This document shows, one piece after another, positions 1 through 5,095 of a stretch of 5,095 bases of DNA. The stretch lies in the NCBI GenBank assembly GCA_008933525.1, contig WBUV01000273.1:1-5095 (forward strand). Reading direction: 5' to 3'. The notes beneath the pieces are model-generated. The model did not search any database, was not told where the DNA came from, and saw nothing but the letters and a program-made list of their open reading frames with translations. The stretch comes from Bacteroidales bacterium (lineage in GTDB: Bacteria > Bacteroidota > Bacteroidia > Bacteroidales > Tenuifilaceae). Both the position numbers and the translations under genes were made by a program. How positions within the stretch are numbered: the first letter of the stretch is position 1; every line of letters starts with the position of its first letter.

Positions 1-28
1 TATCGAAACAATTAAAAAACAAATAACA

Positions 29-1666
29 ATGAATAACGCAATTTTCAAGTACGATTTACCTAAAAATGAACCGATTTTGGGCTATCTACCCTGCTCGCCA
101 GAGCGTGTTGCCCTAGAAAAAGAAATCAAAAAATTATCGTCCGAGGTAATGGATATTCCATTAATTATTGGAGGGAAAGAGGTAAGGACTGGCAATACTA
201 GCAAAGTGGTTATGCCGCATAAACACGGTCACGTTCTAGCAACGTACCATTTGGCGGGCGAGGAAGAAACCAAAATGGCAATTGATGCAGCCCTACAGGC
301 ACATCATTACTGGTCAAATGTATCGTGGGTAGAGCGGATGAGCATCACCCTGAAAGTGGCAGAGCTAATTTCAAAAAAGTACAGAGCACTCATAAATGCT
401 GCAACAATACTTGGACAGGGAAAAAATGTTTACCAAGCTGAAATAGATGCAGCCTGCGAAACTATCGATTTTCTACGATTCAACGCTCACTATATCTCCG
501 AGATTTACAACCAGCAACCTATTTCGGAAACTGGAATAATAAACAGGTTGGAATATCGTCCGCTGGAAGGATTTATTTTCACAGTTAGCCCTTTCAATTT
601 CACAGCAATTGGTTCAAACCTAAATATGGCACCAGTGCTTATGGGCAATACTGTGGTGTGGAAACCAGCATCAACCTCGCTACTATCGAACTATATACTA
701 ATGAAAATTTACAAGGAGGCAGGCGTACCCGACGGTGTTATAAACTTTATCCCAGGCAAAGGGTCATCAATAGGAAACGTGATATTCAACCACCCAATGC
801 TTGCAGGCATACACTTTACTGGCTCAACAAATACATTTAACCATTTCTGGAAATCGGTAAGCAATAATTTGGGCAATTACCGCTCATACCCAAAACTGGT
901 TGGCGAAACAGGCGGAAAGGATTTTATATTTATGCATCCAAGTGCATCGGTAAACGAAGTTGTTATTGGAGCAATACGCGGGGCTTTTGAATATCAAGGA
1001 CAAAAATGCTCCGCAGCTTCAAGAGCCTACATACCACAATCTGTTTGGCCTGAGTTTAAAGAAAAAATGACAAACGTTTTGCAAGAAATTAAACAGGGCG
1101 AACCAACCGATTACGAAACATTTGTAAATGCGGTGATTGATGAAGCATCGTTCGATAACTGTATGGATTACATTACCAGAGCCAAAGCTGAAGGTGCCGA
1201 AATAGTTTTCGGAGGTAAAGGCGATAAATCCAAAGGATACTTTGTGGAGCCCACTGTTATTCTAACAAAAAATCCACACTCGCTAACTATGGAGGAGGAA
1301 ATATTTGGCCCAGTACTAACCATTTACGTTTACCCCGACGATAAATTCGAAGAAACACTTGAGATTTGCGACAAAACATCGCCATACGCATTAACTGGAG
1401 CCATTTTTTCGTCGGACAGAGATGCGCTAAACAAAGCATGCCGAGTTTTACGCTATGCGGCAGGAAACCTATACTTTAACGATAAGCCTACTGGCGCAGT
1501 GGTTGGACAACAACCTTTTGGCGGCGCGCGTGCCAGCGGCACAAACGATAAAGCGGGTGGTCCATTCAACCTAATACGTTGGACCAGTCCTAGAACAATA
1601 AAAGAGAACTTAAACCCACCGGTAGATTATAAATACCCCTATATGAGCAATGCTAAATGTGAGTAA
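29..1666 (+). CDS. pruA: L-glutamate gamma-semialdehyde dehydrogenase (1-pyrroline-5-carboxylate dehydrogenase)
   Basis: Complete 545-residue aldehyde dehydrogenase. It oxidises L-glutamate 5-semialdehyde (in equilibrium with 1-pyrroline-5-carboxylate) to glutamate with NAD+, the second step of proline catabolism in the cytoplasm. Visible ALDH landmarks are the SPFNF motif at 187-191, WKPAS at 211-215, the FTGST nucleotide-binding turn at 263-267, the general base Glu293 in VGETGGKD, and the catalytic Cys327 in GQKCSAASR. EEIFGPVL is at 423-430 and the substrate-recognition loop GGARASGTNDKAGG at 498-511; this last loop is characteristic of the PruA/ALDH4 group. The length fits stand-alone ALDH4-type enzymes, not the bifunctional PutA fusion; no proline dehydrogenase gene lies in the window. 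The ATG at 29 follows an A-rich stretch without a Shine-Dalgarno sequence, normal for Bacteroidota. Only 28 upstream bases are present, so its promoter cannot be seen. No frameshift or missing catalytic residue was found. Confidence 0.96.
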   Translation: MNNAIFKYDLPKNEPILGYLPCSPERVALEKEIKKLSSEVMDIPLIIGGKEVRTGNTSKVVMPHKHGHVLATYHLAGEEETKMAIDAALQAHHYWSNVSWVERMSITLKVAELISKKYRALINAATILGQGKNVYQAEIDAACETIDFLRFNAHYISEIYNQQPISETGIINRLEYRPLEGFIFTVSPFNFTAIGSNLNMAPVLMGNTVVWKPASTSLLSNYILMKIYKEAGVPDGVINFIPGKGSSIGNVIFNHPMLAGIHFTGSTNTFNHFWKSVSNNLGNYRSYPKLVGETGGKDFIFMHPSASVNEVVIGAIRGAFEYQGQKCSAASRAYIPQSVWPEFKEKMTNVLQEIKQGEPTDYETFVNAVIDEASFDNCMDYITRAKAEGAEIVFGGKGDKSKGYFVEPTVILTKNPHSLTMEEEIFGPVLTIYVYPDDKFEETLEICDKTSPYALTGAIFSSDRDALNKACRVLRYAAGNLYFNDKPTGAVVGQQPFGGARASGTNDKAGGPFNLIRWTSPRTIKENLNPPVDYKYPYMSNAKCE

Positions 1667-1689
1667 TGCATAGCTTGATTTTATGGTTT

Positions 1690-1726
1690 GTAAAGTTGGA
1701 GTAGCAATGCTCCAACTTTACTTTTT
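1690..1726 (+). terminator. Intrinsic terminator of pruA
   Basis: A perfect 12-bp inverted repeat (1690-1701 with 1710-1721, arm GTAAAGTTGGAG) is followed directly by five T residues (1722-1726). The eight-base loop can close further by a U-G and an A-U pair, leaving a GCAA tetraloop of the stable GNRA type. It starts 23 bases after the pruA stop. The T-tract exists only on the plus strand; reading the minus strand past the stem gives CAAACCATAAAATC, with no U-run, so it should act mainly on pruA. The minus-strand gene's stop codon lies in the T-tract, so that gene's transcript would also carry the hairpin as a 3' end structure. Confidence 0.88.
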
Positions 1727-2198
1727 AGGGACGATTCAAAGTTTCGTGCCAAGCCTTGGTTGGACGGTTTGATGGATAACCATTTTCAACGCGATACTTT
1801 TTTCGCTCATCGGTAAAGTTCCACCAATTTTTACTGCTATCCTTTGTATTTGCATAGTAAACCACCAAGCGGAATTGGTCCTCAACGCAGGGGTCAATCC
1901 AGTACCCTTTTAGCACTTCAAATTCATTGGTTAGCAAAGCGCCATCCTTACCTTTCAACTCATCTATTGAGTAATAGCCTAACGAGACTAAATCCTCAGC
2001 AAACCGAATACCCACCGAAGGTATAGATTGGAACTCAACCAAAGCATAAATCTCCCTAGCCCTTTCGAACGATACGACAAGAATTACCTCTAGCTCATCT
2101 ACAGCGTAATCGGTAATATTTCTAAGTTTTATTCTATTATGTTTTAAACGCTGCTTTTCTGCGTCGGTTAATGGTAGTTTTATGTTTGATTTTTTCAT
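1725..2198 (-). CDS. Helix-hairpin-helix protein, Cdd1 (pathogenicity locus) family
   Basis: A complete 157-residue, probably cytoplasmic protein with no signal peptide or membrane segment. A basic, Lys/Arg-rich N-terminus (about 1-26) leads into a helical region. A helix-hairpin-helix-like segment follows at about 56-85 (SIPSVGIRFAEDL then GYYSIDELKGKD), resembling the non-specific DNA-binding HhH of repair proteins. The later motif DPCVEDQFRLVVYYA (102-116) and the aromatic, charged stretch WWNFTDERKKYR (125-136) are what suggest the Cdd1 family, named after a gene beside the Clostridioides difficile toxin locus. The name does not imply virulence, and the family has no established function that I know of. 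The HhH suggests nucleic-acid binding, but that is inference. It lies 76 bases downstream of the CNNM gene on the same strand, so read-through from that gene is possible. The ATG at 2198 has no Shine-Dalgarno sequence. Its TAA stop sits inside the T-tract of the opposing pruA terminator. Confidence 0.85.
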   Translation of the reverse strand: MKKSNIKLPLTDAEKQRLKHNRIKLRNITDYAVDELEVILVVSFERAREIYALVEFQSIPSVGIRFAEDLVSLGYYSIDELKGKDGALLTNEFEVLKGYWIDPCVEDQFRLVVYYANTKDSSKNWWNFTDERKKYRVENGYPSNRPTKAWHETLNRP

Positions 2199-2274
2199 AA
2201 ATGGCTAAAAAATCAGAACGAAAAATGTTAAAGCAATGGAAAAATGCAAATACAGTTTGTATAGAGAAAAAGCC

Positions 2275-3336
2275 TTACTTATCCTTTTCTATCTTATCAA
2301 TCAACCTATATTTTTCCTGTCGCATTTTCCACCTTTCACGGGCAAATTGTTGCATATCGGCAATGGTGTCTTTCTCATCTACAATCTCGAATCCTAAGAG
2401 GGTTTCAATAATATCCTCCATGGTTACAATCCCATCCATGCCACCGTACTCATCAACAACTACAGCAATATGCTCCTTTTTATCGAGAAGTAACTCCCAA
2501 ACACCAAAAAGGGGCTTTGAGTTGGGAATGAATACAATTTCGCGTTTTAAGTCTTTCAACTTAAGGCCAACCTTATCCTCGGCTAACTTCTCGAAAACGG
2601 TTTGTCTGAAAACATATCCTGTAATGTGCTCATCATTCTCTGAATAAACTGGAATTCTTGAAAATCTTAAATACTCCTTGTTTTTTAGGAAATCGTCAAG
2701 TTCCATATTTTCATCGGCAACCGATACTACAACGCGAGGAGTCATAACCTCGTAGGTTTTTATTGATTTAAGACGGATTAGGTTTTGAATTATTTTGTTT
2801 TCCTTTTCACCAAAAACGCCCTCCTCAGCTCCAATATTTGCCAAAACAGAAATTTCTTCTCTACTGGTAGTATGCTCCGCGCCCTTTCTCGAAAACATTT
2901 TGGTAATAAACGACGAAATAATAACCAGAGGATAAGTAACAAATATCATTGCGCGAATAATAATGGCCGAAACCCCAGCCAATTCTCTCCAATACCTAGC
3001 ACCAATAGTCTTTGGAAAAATCTCAGTTAGAACAAGGATAAGAATTGTAAGTATCGCCGACACAAGTCCAAAGTACTCTTCGCCAAAAACTATGGTAGCC
3101 TGAGCCCCAACACCAGCAGCCCCAACAGTATGTGCTACAGTATTTAACGAAAGAATTGCAGAAAGAGGTCTGTCAATATTCTGCTTAAGTTTTATCATTA
3201 TAATTGCACCCCTTTTACCTGCCTCTTCTTTCACTTTTAAATAGGAAAGTGGTGATGAAAGCAATACTGCCTCCATAATTGAACAAAGGAATGATACGGT
3301 TAACGCTAGAAACAAATAAATTAATAGAAGTGTCAT
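2275..3336 (-). CDS. CNNM (DUF21) domain and CBS-pair membrane protein, CorC/hemolysin-like
   Basis: A complete 353-residue inner-membrane protein. The N-terminal CNNM/DUF21 domain covers about 1-150. Hydrophobic segments lie near 2-24, 58-82, 88-108 and 118-145. Family signatures are the SIMEAVLLSS run at 19-28, the polar NTVAHTVGAAGVG at 65-77 and TEIFPKTIGA at 104-113. A cytoplasmic linker with SREEISVLANIGAEEGVF (158-175) leads to two CBS motifs: the first begins near VMTPR (197-201), the second ends in VVDEYGGMDGIVTMEDIIE (293-311). CBS pairs usually bind adenosine nucleotides, and structurally studied bacterial and archaeal CNNM proteins move Mg2+, so a role in divalent-cation export is plausible; 'hemolysin' is a historical name. 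The chain ends about 40 residues after CBS2 in a charged tail, so the CorC/HlyC domain (PF03471) found in many relatives is absent. The ATG at 3336 begins a hydrophobic segment; an out-of-frame ATG lies seven bases upstream. A consensus -7 promoter element precedes it. Confidence 0.92.
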   Translation of the reverse strand: MTLLLIYLFLALTVSFLCSIMEAVLLSSPLSYLKVKEEAGKRGAIIMIKLKQNIDRPLSAILSLNTVAHTVGAAGVGAQATIVFGEEYFGLVSAILTILILVLTEIFPKTIGARYWRELAGVSAIIIRAMIFVTYPLVIISSFITKMFSRKGAEHTTSREEISVLANIGAEEGVFGEKENKIIQNLIRLKSIKTYEVMTPRVVVSVADENMELDDFLKNKEYLRFSRIPVYSENDEHITGYVFRQTVFEKLAEDKVGLKLKDLKREIVFIPNSKPLFGVWELLLDKKEHIAVVVDEYGGMDGIVTMEDIIETLLGFEIVDEKDTIADMQQFARERWKMRQEKYRLIDKIEKDK

Positions 3337-3355
3337 GATTCATTAAATATTTTCC

Positions 3356-3363
3356 CAAAGATA
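3356..3363 (-). promoter_or_regulatory. Bacteroidota-type -7 promoter element for the CNNM gene
   Basis: Read on the minus strand this is TATCTTTG, an exact match to the TAnnTTTG -7 element used by the Bacteroidota primary sigma factor. Transcription would begin near 3352, leaving a leader of roughly 16 bases before the ATG at 3336. I could not find a clear TTG/TTTG -33 element at the expected distance (around 3381-3388), so the promoter is supported by one element and by position only. Confidence 0.55.
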
Positions 3364-3384
3364 ATGAAAAACTTAAAAATTCTG

Positions 3385-3407
3385 AATTCATTGAAGTCGT
3401 ATGAATT
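3385..3407. repeat. Short inverted repeat, 7-bp arms, in the divergent promoter region
   Basis: AATTCAT at 3385-3391 and ATGAATT at 3401-3407 are perfect complements around a nine-base spacer. The dyad lies at the -33 side of the CNNM -7 element, a position where a dimeric regulator could bind. The arms are AT-rich, so chance is a real possibility in this composition. There is no T-tract after it and no gene ends here, so a terminator is unlikely. Confidence 0.3.
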
Positions 3408-3425
3408 AGGAAATAAATTCAACGC

Positions 3426-3443
3426 AATTGTTTTAGAACAATT
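3426..3443. repeat. Short inverted repeat, 7-bp arms, upstream of the AbgT promoter
   Basis: AATTGTT at 3426-3432 and AACAATT at 3437-3443 are perfect complements around TTAG. The dyad ends nine bases before the -33 element of the AbgT gene promoter, which suits an operator or activator site. A T-run follows at 3450-3455, but no gene on the plus strand reads into this point, so I do not call it a terminator. AT-rich chance occurrence is not excluded. Confidence 0.35.
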
Positions 3444-3452
3444 AAGCTATTT

Positions 3453-3482
3453 TTTGTAAATTGAATCTCAGGATTATATTTG
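3453..3482 (+). promoter_or_regulatory. Bacteroidota-type promoter for the AbgT-family gene
   Basis: TTTG at 3453-3456 (the -33 element) and TATATTTG at 3475-3482 (an exact TAnnTTTG -7 element) are separated by 18 bases, close to the spacing known for Bacteroidota sigma-ABfr promoters. Transcription would start near 3486, giving a leader of about 26 bases before the ATG at 3512. This also decides the gene start, because the in-frame TTG at 3461 lies between the two promoter elements and so would not be in the transcript. Confidence 0.78.
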
Positions 3483-3511
3483 CACACTTGAACATATATA
3501 CATTTGACCAA

Positions 3512-5053
3512 ATGAAGAAAGTAATCAACAAAGTTAAGGGAACATCGTCTAAGGTGTTCGACAGAGTGCTCAATTACATTGAGCGGGTCGGGAACAAACT
3601 CCCCCACCCTGCAACTCTATTCCTCATTTTGGCCGTGTTAGTTATGATAGCATCGTGGATTGCCACGGTGTTCGACTACTCAGCCGTTCACCCTGTGGAT
3701 AAATCCATTATTAAAGCCAACAACCTGCTTAGCGCCGATGGAATCCGTTGGATTTTCTCTAACATTGAGAAAAACTTCGTAGAATTCCCTCCTCTTGGGC
3801 TTGTACTGGTTGTTATGATTGGTATTGGTGTTGCCGAGGGCTCAGGGATGTTCACCGTACTGGTTCGTCAACTTGTACTAGGAGCACCTAAAAAACTTAT
3901 TACTGCTGCGATTATTACAGCAGGTATTTTCTCGCACCTTGCATCGGAGGTTGGCTATGTAATTCTAATTCCGCTTGGCGCAATGATTTTCCATGCTTTA
4001 GGACGTCATCCCATGGCAGGTTTTGCAGCAGCATTCTGCGGAGTAAGCGCAGGTTTTGGCTCGAACTTTCTTATAGGCTCTGTCGATCCTATTCTTGCTG
4101 GCCTCTCTACATCTGCTGCACAAATTTTGGATCCAAACATGGTTATAAACCCGCTGGTAAACTATTTCTTTATGGCTACATCTGCCGTTATGATTGTACT
4201 GGCCGGTACCTGGATAACAGAGAAAATCATTGAACCCCGTTTGGGTGAATACACAGGAAATGTTGAAAAACTTGAAGCAACAGAACTCACTCCTGCTGAA
4301 AAAAAGGGCTTAAAATATGCTGGTTGGAGCGTTCTTGCACTTATAGCATTAATAGCACTAATGCTTATTCCCAGCCGCGGTATACTCCGCGACCCTGAAA
4401 ATGGAAGCATACTCCACTCACCATTTATGGAAGGAATCATATTTGTGCTTTTACTGATATTCTTTGTTCCAGGATTGGTTTACGGGAAAATTGTAGGCAC
4501 AATTAAGAACGACAAGGACGTGGTTAAGCACATGACCCACTCAATGAAAGGTTTGGCAGGCTACATTGTACTAGTTTTCTTTGCAGCACAATTTGTTTAC
4601 TTTTTCCGTTACAGCAACATCGGTCTAATAGTAGCCATTAACGGCGCAAATGGATTAAGCAATATTGGATTGACAGGTATTCCGCTGATGATACTTTTTG
4701 TGCTACTGGCCGCATTTATCAACCTATTTATGGGAAGTGCATCGGCAAAATGGGCTATTATGGCACCTGTATTTATCCCGATGTTTATGCTTTTAGGCTA
4801 TCACCCCGCGTTAACACAAGCGGCATTCAGAATTGGTGACTCTGTAACCAACGTTATCACCCCAATGATGAGCTACTTTGCACTTATTGTAACGTATGCA
4901 GAGAAATACGATGATAAGTATGGAATTGGAACGATAATATCGTTGATGATACCATATACCATTCTTTTCCTTATACTTTGGATAATATTACTTATTGTCT
5001 GGATGCAAATAGGTATACCTGTTGGATTTGATGGGCCATTGTACTTGAATTAA
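3512..5053 (+). CDS. AbgT-family transporter (p-aminobenzoyl-glutamate / antimetabolite transporter family)
   Basis: A complete 513-residue polytopic inner-membrane protein, about the usual AbgT length. After a basic amphipathic N-terminus (1-30), the first membrane helix begins after LPHPATLF (30-37). Family landmarks are FPPLGLVLVVMIGIGVAEGSG (92-112), ASEVGYVILIPLGA (144-157), the GVSAGFGSNFLIGSVDPILAG stretch (177-197), GSASAKWAIMAPVFIPM (408-424) and RIGDSVTNVITPMMSYF (440-456). The last four match the re-entrant, substrate-pocket regions of the solved members YdaH and MtrF, which are dimers. Known members import p-aminobenzoyl-glutamate (E. coli AbgT) or export sulfonamides using ion gradients; the substrate here cannot be read from sequence. 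No abgA/abgB-type peptidase genes are adjacent, so folate-catabolite salvage is not supported by context. The ATG at 3512 was chosen over an in-frame TTG at 3461 because it lies downstream of the predicted transcription start and gives the normal basic N-terminus. No Shine-Dalgarno sequence is present. Confidence 0.94.
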   Translation: MKKVINKVKGTSSKVFDRVLNYIERVGNKLPHPATLFLILAVLVMIASWIATVFDYSAVHPVDKSIIKANNLLSADGIRWIFSNIEKNFVEFPPLGLVLVVMIGIGVAEGSGMFTVLVRQLVLGAPKKLITAAIITAGIFSHLASEVGYVILIPLGAMIFHALGRHPMAGFAAAFCGVSAGFGSNFLIGSVDPILAGLSTSAAQILDPNMVINPLVNYFFMATSAVMIVLAGTWITEKIIEPRLGEYTGNVEKLEATELTPAEKKGLKYAGWSVLALIALIALMLIPSRGILRDPENGSILHSPFMEGIIFVLLLIFFVPGLVYGKIVGTIKNDKDVVKHMTHSMKGLAGYIVLVFFAAQFVYFFRYSNIGLIVAINGANGLSNIGLTGIPLMILFVLLAAFINLFMGSASAKWAIMAPVFIPMFMLLGYHPALTQAAFRIGDSVTNVITPMMSYFALIVTYAEKYDDKYGIGTIISLMIPYTILFLILWIILLIVWMQIGIPVGFDGPLYLN

Positions 5054-5082
5054 AATAGCAATTGCAATACACATTGCCCCTT

Positions 5083-5095
5083 GGATTGTGAATCC
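5083..5095 (+). terminator. Possible 5' part of a terminator hairpin, cut by the window end
   Basis: GGATT at 5083-5087 and AATCC at 5091-5095 can pair around a GTG loop, 29 bases after the AbgT stop. The five bases CCCCT plus T just before the left arm (5077-5082) would extend the stem if the sequence continues with AAGGGG, which cannot be seen. A second small dyad, GCAAT (5064-5068) with ATTGC (5073-5077), lies just upstream. Only the visible five pairs are observed; calling it a terminator is inference from position. Confidence 0.35.

Noticed and set aside
2247..2262. Possible separate promoter or operator for the Cdd1-like gene: minus-strand TGTATTTG (2254-2247) overlapping the dyad ATACA-GTT-TGTAT (2250-2262)
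   Set aside because: The -7 element has one mismatch to TAnnTTTG at a key base and there is no -33 TTTG at the right spacing; the dyad has only 5-bp arms. Too weak to list as a feature.
2265..2290. Minus-strand hairpin around the CNNM stop codon (AGAAAAGG pairing with CTTTTTCT, ten-base loop) as a terminator
   Set aside because: The stem is AU-rich with one wobble pair, includes the stop codon, and is not followed by a U-tract; it would not be a convincing terminator.
2201..2647. Plus-strand open frame of 148 codons opposite the CNNM gene
   Set aside because: It is antisense to a gene with clear CNNM and CBS motifs, its translation is Ser/Cys-rich and low in recognisable features, and it has no promoter or family signature.
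3461..3511. N-terminal extension of the AbgT protein from an in-frame TTG
   Set aside because: The TTG lies inside the promoter, between the -33 and -7 elements, and the extra residues are not typical of the family's N-terminus.
3419..3607. Minus-strand open frame of 62 codons across the AbgT promoter and 5' end
   Set aside because: It overlaps the promoter and the AbgT start in antisense, and has no recognisable motif.
4162..4440. Minus-strand open frame of 92 codons inside the AbgT gene
   Set aside because: It is fully contained in the AbgT coding region in antisense and looks like a shadow of it.
29..5053. A functional cassette linking PruA and AbgT through glutamate chemistry
   Set aside because: The genes are on separate transcription units with two minus-strand genes between them, and no abgA/abgB-type hydrolase or proline dehydrogenase is present. 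The shared glutamate theme alone is not evidence.

Overview
This window looks like ordinary chromosomal housekeeping DNA from a member of the Bacteroidota, probably near the Bacteroidales or a related order. Three observations support this. The DNA is AT-rich. No gene start has a recognisable Shine-Dalgarno sequence. Two gene starts are preceded by the TAnnTTTG -7 element typical of Bacteroidota promoters. The protein forms also fit: a stand-alone PruA-type dehydrogenase of about 545 residues and a short CNNM/CBS protein without a C-terminal CorC/HlyC domain. The phylum call is an inference and the genus cannot be named.

Layout: positions 29-1666 (+) encode a complete L-glutamate gamma-semialdehyde dehydrogenase (PruA), with its promoter outside the window. 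A strong intrinsic terminator at 1690-1726 follows it. The convergent gene at 1725-2198 (-) encodes a small helix-hairpin-helix protein of the Cdd1 'pathogenicity locus' family, and its stop codon lies in the T-tract of that terminator. Upstream of it on the same strand, 76 bases away, is a CNNM (DUF21)/CBS-pair membrane protein at 2275-3336 (-). The two minus-strand genes may be co-transcribed. A 175-base divergent intergenic region (3337-3511) carries a promoter in each direction and two short inverted repeats. The last gene, 3512-5053 (+), is an AbgT-family transporter. The final 42 bases hold the start of what may be its terminator, cut by the window edge.

The genes do not form one obvious pathway. 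PruA finishes proline catabolism by making glutamate. AbgT-family proteins carry p-aminobenzoyl-glutamate or related compounds, or export antimetabolites. The CNNM protein is probably linked to divalent-cation (Mg2+) handling. The role of the Cdd1-like protein is unknown. The orientations (convergent, then divergent) indicate at least three transcription units.

I found no RNA gene, mobile element, CRISPR array or novel multi-gene system. The most useful points are the corrected AbgT start, the divergent promoter region with its dyads, and the compact terminator shared by the convergent genes.
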